Shown here piece after piece: positions 16,412 through 25,062 of a stretch of DNA of 64,000 nucleotides; positions within the stretch are counted from its first letter, which is position 1; each line of letters begins with the position of its first letter. The notes beneath the pieces were generated by a model. The model searched no databases and was not told the DNA's origin. It saw only the letters and a list, made by a program, of their open reading frames with translations. Position numbers and translations under genes: made by a program. Origin of the DNA: Streptomyces sp. D2-8 (lineage in GTDB: Bacteria > Actinomycetota > Actinomycetes > Streptomycetales > Streptomycetaceae); NCBI RefSeq assembly GCF_023184515.1, contig NZ_JAAHBP010000002.1:62001-126000 (forward strand), in the 5' to 3' direction.

Positions 16412-17128
16412 ATGCGCGTCGAGATCTGGAGCGACATCGCCTGCCCGTGGTGCTACGTGGGCAAGGCCCGCTTCGAGAAGGCGCTGCGGGACTTCCCGTA
16501 CCGCGACGAGGTCGAGGTGGTGCACCGCTCCTTCGAGCTGGACCCGGGCCGCGCCAAGGACGACATCCAGCCCGTGATCACGATGCTCACCAAGAAGTAC
16601 GGGATGAGTGCCGCCCAGGCCGAGGCCGGGGAGGACAACCTCGGGGCCCAGGCCGCCGCCGAGGGGCTCGACTACCGCACCCGGGGCCGCGACCACGGCA
16701 GCACCTTCGACATGCACCGCGTGCTGCACTTCGCCAAGGAGCAGGGCCGCCAAGAGCAGCTGCTCGACCTGCTCTACCGGGCCAACTTCGCCGAGGAGCG
16801 CTCCGTCTTCGACGACGACGAGCGGCTGGTGGAGCTCGCCTCGGCCGCCGGGCTGGACGCCGAGGCCGTGCGCGCGGTGCTCGCCGACCCGGGAGCGTAC
16901 GCCGATGACGTACGCGCCGATGAGCGCGAGGCCGCACAGCTCGGGGCGGGCGGCGTGCCGTTCTTCGTCCTCGACCGGAAGTACGGCGTCTCCGGTGCCC
17001 AGCCCGCCGAGGTCTTCGCCCGAGCCCTCACCCAGGCGTACGGCGAGCCCTCGCCCCTGAAGATCGTCGACGGCAACGACGACGCGGACGCCTGCGGCCC
17101 GGACGGCTGCGCCGTGCCCCAGCACTGA
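16412..17128 (+). CDS. DsbA-family oxidoreductase, FrnE-like
   Basis: 238 residues from the ATG at 16412, with GGAGAG 9-14 bases upstream. The thioredoxin-like CPWC active site is at residues 11-14 in IWSDIACPWCYVGKARFEKAL, and there is no signal peptide, so it is cytoplasmic, as expected for the FrnE branch. The cis-Pro loop is GAGGVPFFVLD near residue 180. A C-terminal tail with two cysteines (DACGPDGCAVPQH) resembles the second redox pair of FrnE. It may help disulfide or polyketide-related redox chemistry; the physiological partner is unknown. Confidence 0.88.
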   Translation: MRVEIWSDIACPWCYVGKARFEKALRDFPYRDEVEVVHRSFELDPGRAKDDIQPVITMLTKKYGMSAAQAEAGEDNLGAQAAAEGLDYRTRGRDHGSTFDMHRVLHFAKEQGRQEQLLDLLYRANFAEERSVFDDDERLVELASAAGLDAEAVRAVLADPGAYADDVRADEREAAQLGAGGVPFFVLDRKYGVSGAQPAEVFARALTQAYGEPSPLKIVDGNDDADACGPDGCAVPQH

Positions 17129-17224
17129 AACGCCCAGGTCGGAGCGCACCCATAAGTGCTCCTTAGCGGCATCACGCAGAAATCGGCAATGGACGGGGAG
17201 ATCCCGGGGACGCAGAGTGGTCCC

Positions 17225-18277
17225 ATGGAGACCTTCGAGAACCTCGTCCGTGCCGAGTTCACCCCGAAGCACACCTATCTCAACACCGCCAGCAACGGGC
17301 TCCTGCCCGCCCGCACCGTCAGCGCCGTGCAGCAGGCGGTGCGGATGCGCGCCGAGGGCACGCCCCTGGGTCCCCTGTACGAGGACGTGGAGGCCGCCCG
17401 GGCCTCCTTCGCCCGGCTGGCCGGCGTTCCGGCCGAGCGCGTGGCGACCGGGGCCTCCGTCGCCGAGTACGGCGGGCTGATCGCCGCCTCGCTGCCCGCC
17501 GGTGCCGAAGTCCTCACGGCTGAGGGCGACTTCTCCTCGCTGGTGAACCCCTTCCACACGCGCGGCGACCTCAAGGTGCGTGCCGTGCCCCTGGAGCGGC
17601 TCGCCGAGTCCGTCCGCCCCGGCACCGCGCTCGTCGCGGTCAGCGCCGCCCAGTCCGCGGACGGCCGTCTCGCCGACCTGTCCGCCGTGCGCGAGGCGGC
17701 CCGGGCGCACGGCGCCCGCACCTACGTCGACGCCTCCCAGTCGGCCGGCTGGCTGCCGATGCTGGCGGACGCCGACGACTTCCTCGCCGCCGTCGGATTC
17801 AAGTGGCTCATGGGCCCGCACGGAGCCTCGTTCTTCGTCGCCCCGCAGGACTTCGGCGGGCTCACGCCGCTGCTCGCCGGCTGGGTCGCCGGCGAGGTCC
17901 CCTGGGACAGCTGCTACGGCCCCGTCGAGGAACTCGCCCACTCCGCGCGGCGGTTCGACGTCAGCCCCGCCCTCTTCACCTACGCCGGGCTGCGCGCCTC
18001 ACTGGAGCTGATCGAGGAGATCGGTGTCGACGTCGTGCACGCCCACGACGTCGGCCTCGCGGACCGCTTCCGCGCCGGGCTCGCCGGGCTGGGTCACGCG
18101 CCGGTGCCCGCGCCGGGCTCGGCGATCGTGTCGGTGCCGGGGCTCGGCCACCGGCAGGGCGAACTGAGCCGGGCGGGCATCGAGGTCTCCGACCGGGCCG
18201 GGAACCTGCGGGCGGCGTTCCACCTCTACAACACCGCGGCGGACGTCGACCTGCTCCTGGACGCCTTGACGGCATGA
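17225..18277 (+). CDS. Aminotransferase class V-fold PLP enzyme
   Basis: 350 residues from the ATG at 17225, where METFENLVRAEFTP matches the expected start of the fold; another ATG at 17189 is less likely. PLP lysine is K193 in AVGFKWLMGPHGASFFV, and the cofactor Asp/Gln are in TYVDASQSAGW. This resembles cysteine desulfurase or kynureninase-like enzymes (CsdA clade), but no catalytic-loop cysteine is recognisable. The exact reaction is unknown. It follows the DsbA gene on the same strand and ends at a strong terminator. Confidence 0.8.
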   Translation: METFENLVRAEFTPKHTYLNTASNGLLPARTVSAVQQAVRMRAEGTPLGPLYEDVEAARASFARLAGVPAERVATGASVAEYGGLIAASLPAGAEVLTAEGDFSSLVNPFHTRGDLKVRAVPLERLAESVRPGTALVAVSAAQSADGRLADLSAVREAARAHGARTYVDASQSAGWLPMLADADDFLAAVGFKWLMGPHGASFFVAPQDFGGLTPLLAGWVAGEVPWDSCYGPVEELAHSARRFDVSPALFTYAGLRASLELIEEIGVDVVHAHDVGLADRFRAGLAGLGHAPVPAPGSAIVSVPGLGHRQGELSRAGIEVSDRAGNLRAAFHLYNTAADVDLLLDALTA

Positions 18278-18281
18278 GAAA

Positions 18282-18323
18282 CCGGGTGGGGCCTCCCGTC
18301 CCACACGAGGAGGCCCCACCCGG
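18282..18323 (+). terminator. Terminator after the aminotransferase gene
   Basis: CCGGGTGGGGCCTCC at 18282-18296 pairs without a mismatch with 18309-18323 across a 12-nt loop. It starts four bases after the stop codon. Confidence 0.75.
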
Positions 18324-18361
18324 CAGCTCTGTCACAGGGTCGTCTCACCGCTGACCGGCGG

Positions 18362-18394
18362 TCACCGCACGGGCGTGAAGTCCCGCGCCCCGAT
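18362..18394 (-). pseudogene. Orphan copy of the last ten codons plus stop of ectD
   Basis: Read leftward this 33-bp segment encodes IGARDFTPVR and a stop, exactly the C-terminus of the intact ectD at 18443-18475, which lies 81 bases away. The two copies differ at three bases, all in third codon positions and all synonymous. Upstream of the copy the homology stops (GEHS instead of RPEF). GC-rich sequence containing GGGGGCCAACCCCCGG separates them. It looks like the tail of a second ectD allele left by homologous replacement or duplication. Confidence 0.7.
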
Positions 18395-18442
18395 GCTGTG
18401 TTCTCCGGGGGCCAACCCCCGGCCCCCCGGCAGAGGGGGCGG

Positions 18443-19351
18443 TCACCGGACCGGCGTGAAGTCCCGAGCCCCGATGAACTCCGGCCGCCGCACCGGCGCC
18501 GCGAACGGTTCCACCGCCGTGTTCTCCACGCTGTTGAACACGATGAACACGTTGCTGCGCGGGAACGGCGTGATGTTGTCGCCGGAACCGTGCATGGCGT
18601 TGCAGTCGAACCACGTCGCCGAACCGGCCTTGCCCGTGAACAGCTTGATGCCGTGTTGCGTGGCCAGCTGGGTCAGCGCCTCGTCGGACGGCGTGCCCGC
18701 GTCCTGCATCTGCAGCGACTTCTTGTAGTTGTCCTTCGGGGTTTCCCCCGCGCACCCGAGGAACGTCTTGTGCGACCCCGGCATGATCATGAGCCCGCCG
18801 TTGGTGTCGTAGTTCTCGGTCAGCGCGATCGAGACCGACACCGTGCGCATCCGCGGCAGACCGTCCTCGGCGTGCCACGTCTCGAAGTCCGAGTGCCAGT
18901 AGAAGCCACTGGCGCCGAACCCCGGCTTGACGTTGATCCGCGACTGGTGGACGTACACGTCCGAGCCGAGGATCTGCCGCGCCCGTCCGACGACGCGCTC
19001 GTCGCGGACCAGCCGGGCGAACACCTCGCTGATCTTGTGCACCTCGAAGACCGTGCGGATCTCCTTGGACTTCGGCTCGACGATCGACCGCTCGTCGGCA
19101 CGCATGTCCGGGTCGTGCACCAGCCGGTTCAGCTCGTTCCGGTAGACGGCGACCTCGTCCTCGCTGATGAGCTCGTCGATGGCCAGGAAGCCGTCGCGCT
19201 CGAAGGACAGCAGGTCGGCCGGGGCGACCGGGCCCGGGGCGTCGGGTGCGCCCCAGACGACCGGGTCCTGGCGCGGGGTCAGTGCCTCGGTGGCACCGCG
19301 ACTGGGATAGAGGTCCGGGATACCGGTGGTGGTGTCGGTGGTGGCGGTCAT
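18443..19351 (-). CDS. ectD: Ectoine 5-hydroxylase
   Basis: 302 residues, Fe(II)/2-oxoglutarate dioxygenase that converts ectoine to 5-hydroxyectoine. The iron triad is H153-x-D155 in GFYWHSDFETW and H254 in NAMHGSGDN. The 2-oxoglutarate anchor is likely R265 in TPFPRSN. The EctD signature FxWHSDFETWHxEDG is present. It is the last gene of ectABCD, seven bases after ectC. The intact copy is followed 48 bases downstream of its stop by an orphan repeat of its own 3' end. Confidence 0.97.
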   Translation of the reverse strand: MTATTDTTTGIPDLYPSRGATEALTPRQDPVVWGAPDAPGPVAPADLLSFERDGFLAIDELISEDEVAVYRNELNRLVHDPDMRADERSIVEPKSKEIRTVFEVHKISEVFARLVRDERVVGRARQILGSDVYVHQSRINVKPGFGASGFYWHSDFETWHAEDGLPRMRTVSVSIALTENYDTNGGLMIMPGSHKTFLGCAGETPKDNYKKSLQMQDAGTPSDEALTQLATQHGIKLFTGKAGSATWFDCNAMHGSGDNITPFPRSNVFIVFNSVENTAVEPFAAPVRRPEFIGARDFTPVR

Positions 19352-19358
19352 GGAAACG

Positions 19359-19757
19359 TCACACCTCCTCGGTGAGCAGCGGGTATACGCCGTTCTCGTC
19401 GTGGTCCTCCCGTCCGGTCACGGGCGGGTTGAACACGCAGAGGCAGCGGAAATCCTGCTTGACCCGCAGCGTGTGCCTCTCGTGCCCGTCCAGGAGGTAC
19501 ATGGTGCCGGGCGTGATCGTGTGCGTCAGCCCGGTCTCGTGGTCGGTCAGCTCGGCCTCGCCCTCCACGCAGACGACGGCCTCGATGTGGTTCGCGTACC
19601 ACATCGACGTCTCCGTACCCGCGTAGAGGACCGTCTCGTGCAGGGAGAAACCGACTTTCTCCTTGGCGAGGACGATGCGCTTGCTCTCCCACGTACCGGA
19701 CGCCGCCTTCACGTGCCGGTCGGTACCTTCGATCTCCTTGAACGAACGGACAATCAC
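19359..19757 (-). CDS. ectC: Ectoine synthase
   Basis: 132 residues from a GTG at 19757, with AGGAGG about 12 bases upstream. Cupin fold: [18 protein letters not shown] provides the metal-binding region, followed by [15 protein letters not shown] and [14 protein letters not shown], the highly conserved EctC C-terminal block. It cyclises N-gamma-acetyl-diaminobutyrate to ectoine in the cytoplasm. Length is typical (about 130). The third gene of ectABCD. Confidence 0.97.
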   Translation of the reverse strand: MIVRSFKEIEGTDRHVKAASGTWESKRIVLAKEKVGFSLHETVLYAGTETSMWYANHIEAVVCVEGEAELTDHETGLTHTITPGTMYLLDGHERHTLRVKQDFRCLCVFNPPVTGREDHDENGVYPLLTEEV

Positions 19758-19801
19758 GGTGCTGCGATGCCTCCTAGATGGGTGGTGCTCTCGGTGCTGT
19801 G

Positions 19802-21073
19802 TCAGGCGGTCTCTCGGACGGCGCGGGCCAGCATGCGCAGGCCCTCGTCCAGCTCCTCGGGCGTGATGGTGAGCGCCGGGAGCAGCTTCACGACCTCGCT
19901 CTCCGGGCCGGACGTCTCGATGAGCAGTCCGAGCTCGAAGGCGCGCTTGGCGACCTTGCCGGCGCGGGCCTTGTCGTGGAACTCCAGGCCCCACACCAGG
20001 CCGCGGCCCCGGTACTCCTTGACGTCGGCCAGGTTCTCCTCGGTGATGGAGATCATGGCCTGCTCGACCTGCTCCCCGCGCTTGCGGGTCTGCTTCTCCA
20101 TCGCGGAACCGTCGGCCCAGTACGTCTCCAGGGTCGCGGTCGCCGTGACGAAGGCGGGGTTGTTGCCGCGGAAGGTGCCGTTGTGCTCGCCGGGCTCCCA
20201 GACGTCGAGCTCGGGCTTGAACAGGCACAGCGACATGGGCATGCCGTAACCGCTGATCGACTTCGAGACGGTGACGATGTCCGGCACGATGCCCGCCTCC
20301 TCGAAGGAGAAGAACGCGCCGGTACGGCCGCAGCCCATCTGGATGTCGTCGACGATCAGCAGCATGTCCTGCCGCTCGCACAGCTCGGACAGGGCGCGCA
20401 GCCACTCGGGCCGGGCCACGTTGATGCCGCCCTCGCCCTGCACGGTCTCGACGATCACGGCGGCCGGCTTGTTGAGGCCGGAGCCCTGGTCCTCCAGCAG
20501 TCGCTCGAACCACAGGAAGTCCTCGACCGTGCCGTCGAAGTAGTTGTCGAACGGCATCGGGGTGCCGTGCACCAGCGGGATACCGGCGCCGGCCCGCTTG
20601 AAGGCGTTGCCGGTCACGGCCAGCGAGCCCAGCGACATGCCGTGGAAGGCGTTGGTGAACGACACGATCGACTCGCGCCCCTTCACCTTCCGCGCCAGCT
20701 TCAGCGCGGCCTCCACGGCGTTGGTGCCGGTCGGGCCCGGGAACATGACCTTGTACGGCAGGTCGCGCGGGCGCAGCAGCAGGTTCTGGAAGGCCTCCAG
20801 GAACGTGCGCTTGGCGGTGGTCGACATGTCGAGCCCGTGCGTGACGCCGTCACGCTCCAGGTAGTCGATGAGCGCGCGTTTCAGGACGGGGTTGTTGTGC
20901 CCGTAGTTCAGTGACCCCGCTCCGGCGAAGAAGTCGAGGTACTCATGGCCGTCCTCGTCGTACATGCGGCTGCCCACCGCGCGGTCGAAGACGGTGGGCC
21001 AGCCGCGGCAGTAGCTGCGCACCTCGGACTCAACGGTCTCGAAGACACTCAGGTCGGGCTGGGTGATGGTCAC
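19802..21073 (-). CDS. ectB: L-2,4-diaminobutyrate transaminase
   Basis: 423 residues, class III PLP aminotransferase. Key blocks: [39 protein letters not shown], and the PLP lysine in [15 protein letters not shown]. It converts aspartate semialdehyde and glutamate to diaminobutyrate, the first ectoine step. Length fits EctB. It lies 60 bases after ectA and 44 bases before ectC on the same strand. Confidence 0.97.
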   Translation of the reverse strand: MTITQPDLSVFETVESEVRSYCRGWPTVFDRAVGSRMYDEDGHEYLDFFAGAGSLNYGHNNPVLKRALIDYLERDGVTHGLDMSTTAKRTFLEAFQNLLLRPRDLPYKVMFPGPTGTNAVEAALKLARKVKGRESIVSFTNAFHGMSLGSLAVTGNAFKRAGAGIPLVHGTPMPFDNYFDGTVEDFLWFERLLEDQGSGLNKPAAVIVETVQGEGGINVARPEWLRALSELCERQDMLLIVDDIQMGCGRTGAFFSFEEAGIVPDIVTVSKSISGYGMPMSLCLFKPELDVWEPGEHNGTFRGNNPAFVTATATLETYWADGSAMEKQTRKRGEQVEQAMISITEENLADVKEYRGRGLVWGLEFHDKARAGKVAKRAFELGLLIETSGPESEVVKLLPALTITPEELDEGLRMLARAVRETA

Positions 21074-21133
21074 GACGAATCGCTCCTCGGGGCGTGGGGG
21101 AAGTCTGCGGGTGTGGGCGGGAAGTCAGGAAAG

Positions 21134-21640
21134 TCAGTGGGGCAGGGGGCCGATGCGGTACAGCACCTCTGCGTCGTGCGGCCCGTCGGGGAACAGACCC
21201 GTGTCGAACAGCACCTCGCGCTCCAGCCGAGCGCCGTGACGCTCGGCGAACGACGTGAAAAGGCGCTCCGAGGCCGTGTTGCCCGGGGTGATGGTGGTCT
21301 CCACCGTCGTCACCCCGCGCTCGGCCACGGTGCGCGCGACGAGGCCGTCGAGCAGCGCGGCGGCCAGTCCGCGCCCGCGGTGGGCCTCGTCCACCGCCAC
21401 CTGCCAGACCAGCAGGGTGCGCGGGCTGTCCGGCCGCGCGTACCCGGTGATGAAACCCATCGGCTCGCCGTGCTCGTCACGGGCGACGGCCGAGGTGGCG
21501 GCGAAGTCCCGGCACCACAGCAGATAGCTGTAGGACGAGTTCAGGTCGAGAACCTTCGAGTCCTTCGCCATCCGCCAGAGTGCGGCTCCGTCAGCCACCG
21601 TGGGGCGGTCGATTTGCGGATCTGCTTGTACGGCAGTCAT
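21134..21640 (-). CDS. ectA: L-2,4-diaminobutyrate N-gamma-acetyltransferase
   Basis: 168 residues from the ATG at 21640. GNAT fold with VWQVAVDEAHRGRGLAAALLDGL for acetyl-CoA binding, and the EctA-specific WRMAKDSKVLDLNSSYSYLLWCRDF near the N-terminus. It acetylates diaminobutyrate. No clear ribosome site precedes the ATG. First gene of ectABCD; the cluster makes the compatible solutes ectoine and hydroxyectoine for salt and heat protection. Confidence 0.96.
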   Translation of the reverse strand: MTAVQADPQIDRPTVADGAALWRMAKDSKVLDLNSSYSYLLWCRDFAATSAVARDEHGEPMGFITGYARPDSPRTLLVWQVAVDEAHRGRGLAAALLDGLVARTVAERGVTTVETTITPGNTASERLFTSFAERHGARLEREVLFDTGLFPDGPHDAEVLYRIGPLPH

Positions 21641-21754
21641 GCGAAATGAATTTACCCAGCGAAATCCGAAATTGCATCGTCGATCGGGGTTACGAATGAG
21701 CCTCACCTGTGTTATCGCGCGAGCGCGAGGCTTCGCACCCAGGCGCGGCGTAAT

Positions 21755-21782
21755 GCCCGATACTGTCCGGATAATACCGGGC
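21755..21782. promoter_or_regulatory. 28-bp imperfect palindrome upstream of ectA
   Basis: The site begins GCCCGATACTG, centres on TCCGGA and ends CCGGGC. It matches its own complement at 20 of 28 positions, with only transitions as mismatches, so an RNA form would pair fully using G-U pairs. It lies 115-142 bases upstream of the ectA start. Candidate operator for osmotic control, or a structured leader. Confidence 0.45.
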
Positions 21783-21805
21783 AAAACGTTCGCGGTGTGT
21801 AACGC

Positions 21806-21821
21806 GTCACACCCATGTAAC
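21806..21821 (-). promoter_or_regulatory. Possible GlnR-type box upstream of ectABCD
   Basis: On the minus strand GTTAC and GTGAC are separated by six bases, giving the 5-6-5 layout of Streptomyces GlnR sites (GTnAC-n6-GAAAC). GlnR repression of ect genes is reported for S. coelicolor (recalled). The second half matches the consensus only in part. Confidence 0.3.
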
Positions 21822-21985
21822 CCGTGCGAGATCCGCCAGAATTGCCTCGCGGAAGGTCCTCAAAATCTATGCGTTTAGGACCGGGAAAACCGGGCAGAAG
21901 AAGATGGGAAGCTATTCTCGAGGGAATTCGACTTCTTAATTGTGTCCCACCTTACATGTGAGATGTCTCGGATAGCACGTGGAAT

Positions 21986-22522
21986 TCAGGCCCCGGTCAC
22001 TCCGTCGATGCGTTCCCGCAGGAGATCGGCGTGACCGTTGTGCCGCGCGTATTCCTCGATCATGTGGATGAGCACCCAGCGCAGGCTGACCTCCATCCCG
22101 GGCACCGGCCCCTCGGCGACCCGCCCGATGTGGTCCAGCGGCAGCCCGGCGCACAGCTCCCGCCCCCGGGCGATCTCCCGCCGCCAGATCCCGAGCACCT
22201 CGTCCAGCCCGCGCCCCGGATCCAGTGTGTAGCCGGTCACGTCCTCGAACACGGGCGGTACGGTGAGCCCGCCGGCCACCCGCTGGAACCAGTTCCGCTC
22301 GACCTCGGCGAGGTGCTGCACGAGCCCGAGCAGGGTCAGCGAGGACGGCTCGGCCGCCGCGATCCGCACCTGCGCGTCGTCCAGGCCTGCGCATTTCAGC
22401 TCCAGCGTGGCCCGGTGGAAGTCCAGCCAGCTCTCGAGCATGGCCCGCTCGCCGCCCGTGACGTGCGGGACGGGGCGGCCGTCGGGGAGGGTGGGGGTGT
22501 CGGAAGGTGTGTTGGCGGTCAT
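21986..22522 (-). CDS. DinB-family (DUF664) putative metal-dependent protein
   Basis: 178 residues from the ATG at 22522. The four-helix DinB fold shows the usual metal-site histidines in [19 protein letters not shown] and [25 protein letters not shown]. Actinobacterial members include mycothiol- and bacillithiol-dependent transferases, so a thiol-transferase role is possible but not shown. It is convergent with nothing and lies upstream of the ect promoter region on the same strand. Confidence 0.87.
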   Translation of the reverse strand: MTANTPSDTPTLPDGRPVPHVTGGERAMLESWLDFHRATLELKCAGLDDAQVRIAAAEPSSLTLLGLVQHLAEVERNWFQRVAGGLTVPPVFEDVTGYTLDPGRGLDEVLGIWRREIARGRELCAGLPLDHIGRVAEGPVPGMEVSLRWVLIHMIEEYARHNGHADLLRERIDGVTGA

Positions 22523-22579
22523 ACGGGGAGCATGGCACGGGGCACTGACATGGGTGCCCCGGTGCATCTCGGCCGAGGA

Positions 22580-23680
22580 CTACCGCCACGCCTCCTCGGC
22601 GGCCCGCAGCGCGCCCTCCACATCCACGGACAGCTCCTGCTCGAAGAGCGCCGCCCCCAACGCCGCCAGACTCGCCCGCACCGCCCCCGGCGTCGCCTCC
22701 GCGCCGTAGTGGTTGACTCGGATCATCTCCTTGGCGAGCGCGCCCCCGCCGACGGCGAGCGGCACCGCCGGATCGGCCTCCAGCGCCCGCCGGACCAGCT
22801 CCGACGCCACCACCCCGGAGGGCGCCCGCAGCGTCGTGGCGACGGGCGCCGCGTCCCGTGCCTCGTACACGTACGGCTCCAGTCCGCCACCGAGGGCGAG
22901 CGCCCCGGCCCGGGTCGCCGCCGCGGCGGACGCGTGCCGGGCCATCACGGCCTGCGCTCCCGCCGCCTCGATCCGCTCCACACAGGCCTCGAGCGCCAGC
23001 ATCTCCAGCTGTGCCGGCGCGTGCGGCAGCGCCTTGCGGCCGCCGTCGATCCACCGCTCCTTCCAGTCCAGGAGCGACAGATACGACCGGCGCGGCGCCT
23101 CGGGGTTGGCCACCATCCGCGCCCAGGCCCGTTCGCTCACCGACACCGCCGACACCCCGGCCGGACCGCCCATCGCCTTCTGCGCCCCGATCACGCACAG
23201 GTCCACGCCCCACGCGTCCGGCAGCACCGGCTCGGCCCCGATCGACGCCACGGCGTCCAGGTAGAACAGCGCCCCGTGCGCCCGCACGACCTCGCCGATC
23301 TCCGCGACCGGGTTGGTGTTGCCGGTCGCCGCCTCCGCGTGCACCAGGGACACGAAGTCGATCTCCGGGTGGTCGGTGAAGGCCTGGCGGATCTCCCCGG
23401 CCGTGACCGCCGTGTGGAAGGGCACCGCAAGGTCGATCACCGTGGCACCGCAGTCCCGCAGCCAGTCGCCGAAGGTCTGCCCGTACGGACCCGTGATGAC
23501 GTTCAGCGCCGTCGTGCCCGGACCGGCCGCGGCACGGATCGCGCCCTCCAGCGGCAGCAGCGCCTCGCCCTGCATGATCACGACGTCCTGCTCGGTGCTC
23601 AGCAGCCGGGCCACCCGGTCCTCGATCGCGGCGAAGCGGTCCGCGCCGAGCGGGGCCAGGTCCAGGAACGGATGCGTCAC
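22580..23680 (-). CDS. Class V aminotransferase, serine-glyoxylate/alanine-glyoxylate type
   Basis: 366 residues from the GTG at 23680, which has GAAGAGAG seven bases upstream. A GTG at 23701 would add seven residues. Fold type I PLP enzyme: ALNVITGPYGQTFGDWL, FVSLVHAEAATGNTNPVAEIGEVV, FYLDAVASIGAEPV with the cofactor Asp, and the PLP lysine in CVIGAQKAMGGPAGVSAV. The C-terminus has MIRVNHYGAEATPGAVRASLAAL, typical of archaeal-type alanine-glyoxylate aminotransferases. The true amino donor is not predictable. Its context (ect and DinB) is uninformative. Confidence 0.85.
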   Translation of the reverse strand: MTHPFLDLAPLGADRFAAIEDRVARLLSTEQDVVIMQGEALLPLEGAIRAAAGPGTTALNVITGPYGQTFGDWLRDCGATVIDLAVPFHTAVTAGEIRQAFTDHPEIDFVSLVHAEAATGNTNPVAEIGEVVRAHGALFYLDAVASIGAEPVLPDAWGVDLCVIGAQKAMGGPAGVSAVSVSERAWARMVANPEAPRRSYLSLLDWKERWIDGGRKALPHAPAQLEMLALEACVERIEAAGAQAVMARHASAAAATRAGALALGGGLEPYVYEARDAAPVATTLRAPSGVVASELVRRALEADPAVPLAVGGGALAKEMIRVNHYGAEATPGAVRASLAALGAALFEQELSVDVEGALRAAEEAWR

Positions 23681-23811
23681 GGCAATGCTCTCTTCACTCA
23701 CAGGTTCGATCGCATCGAGGGTAACCGGCGGCCCGCGGCCCCCTGTGCGGCGCGTCCCGCGGACACCGGCCCCCCTCGATCCCCGCCGGCCCGCTTACTA
23801 AGGTGCGGTGC

Positions 23812-24903
23812 ATGAGCGATCACGCGGTGCTGCACGTGAAGGGACGGGTGCTCGTCGGCCCCGAGGACGTCCGGGACGACCTGTGGGTGGTCGACGGCCG
23901 CGTCTCCTACGACCGTCCCGCCGGCGCCCGCGACATCCGCACGGTCGTCGGCTGGGCCCTGCCCGGCCTCGTCGACGCGCACTGCCACGTGGGACTCGAC
24001 CGGCACGGCCCGGTCCCCGAGGACGTCGCCGAGAAGCAGGCCCTGACCGACCGGGAGGCGGGCACGCTGCTCATCCGCGACGCCGGCTCGCCCTCCGACA
24101 CCCGCTGGATCGACGACCGCGAGGACCTGCCGAAGATCATCCGAGCCGGGCGGCACATCGCCCGCACCCGCCGCTACATCCGCAACTACGCCTGGGAGAT
24201 CGAGCCGGAGGACCTGGTCGCCTACGTGGCTCAGGAGGCCCGCCGCGGTGACGGCTGGGTCAAGCTGGTCGGCGACTGGATCGACCGCGACCTCGGCGAC
24301 CTGTCGGCCTGCTGGCCCCGCGAGGCCGTCGAGGCGGCGATCGCCGAGGCCCACCGCCTGGGCGCGCGTGTGACCGCGCACTGCTTCTCGGAGGACTCCC
24401 TCCAGGACCTCGTCGAAGCGGGCATCGACTGCATCGAACACGCCACGGGCCTGACCGAGGACCTCATCCCGCTGTTCGCCGAACGCGGCGTCGCCATCGT
24501 CCCGACCCTGGTCAACATCGCCACCTTCCCGCGGCTCGCGGACGGCGGCGAGGCCCGGTTCCCGCGCTGGTCGGCCCATATGCGCAGGCTCCACGAACGC
24601 CGCTACGACACCGTGCGGGGCGCCTACGACGCCGGGATCCCCGTCTTCGTCGGCACCGACGCCGGCGGCGGCCTCGCCCACGGCCTGGCCGCGGCCGAGG
24701 TGGGCGAACTCGTCGCCGCCGGCATCCCGCCCGTCGAGGCCATCGCCGCCGGCACCTGGACGGCCCGCACCTGGCTCGGCCGCCCCGGCCTGGACGAGGG
24801 CGCCCCGGCCGACCTCGTCGTCTACGACGAGGACCCGCGGGCCGACGTACGGGTGCTGACGTCGCCGCGCCGGGTGGTGCTGAACGGGCGCGTGGTCGGG
24901 TAG
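23812..24903 (+). CDS. Amidohydrolase-superfamily metal hydrolase
   Basis: 363 residues from the ATG at 23812 (AAGGTG upstream). TIM-barrel amidohydrolase with metal ligands DAHCHVGLD (HxH), carboxylated-lysine position near GDGWVKLVGDW, HCFSED, IEHATGL and the catalytic Asp in FVGTDAGGGLAHGL. The C-terminal beta-domain closes with ADLVVYDEDPRADVRVL. This subgroup includes imidazolonepropionase-like and prolidase-like enzymes. The substrate is unknown. It stands alone. Confidence 0.87.
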   Translation: MSDHAVLHVKGRVLVGPEDVRDDLWVVDGRVSYDRPAGARDIRTVVGWALPGLVDAHCHVGLDRHGPVPEDVAEKQALTDREAGTLLIRDAGSPSDTRWIDDREDLPKIIRAGRHIARTRRYIRNYAWEIEPEDLVAYVAQEARRGDGWVKLVGDWIDRDLGDLSACWPREAVEAAIAEAHRLGARVTAHCFSEDSLQDLVEAGIDCIEHATGLTEDLIPLFAERGVAIVPTLVNIATFPRLADGGEARFPRWSAHMRRLHERRYDTVRGAYDAGIPVFVGTDAGGGLAHGLAAAEVGELVAAGIPPVEAIAAGTWTARTWLGRPGLDEGAPADLVVYDEDPRADVRVLTSPRRVVLNGRVVG

Positions 24904-24964
24904 CCGTGAGGGTGACGGCGGGGACTTCTGTGCCATGCCGGGCGGTCAAGGACTTATGCGATCT

Positions 24965-24987
24965 TGCCACGTTGGAGTGAAGTGGCA
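24965..24987. promoter_or_regulatory. Inverted repeat upstream of the LAETG protein gene
   Basis: TGCCAC at 24965-24970 and GTGGCA at 24982-24987 are separated by 11 bases, about 75 bases before the start codon. Possible operator, no known regulator matched. Confidence 0.3.
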
Positions 24988-25062
24988 TCAGATCACTAAC
25001 GGTGTAGGCGCGGTGAGACGAATGTTTCAGGGACCCGAGCCTGTCTCCCCTGGAGCTTCACC

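Larger units (their letters stand above)
21641..21985 (-). promoter_or_regulatory. Gene-free promoter region of ectABCD
   Basis: 345 bases with lower GC than the surroundings, between ectA and the DinB gene. It holds the 28-bp palindrome and the GTTAC/GTGAC pair listed separately. An A/T-rich TAAATT lies 11-16 bases before the ectA ATG. No open reading frame with coding character was seen. Confidence 0.6.
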
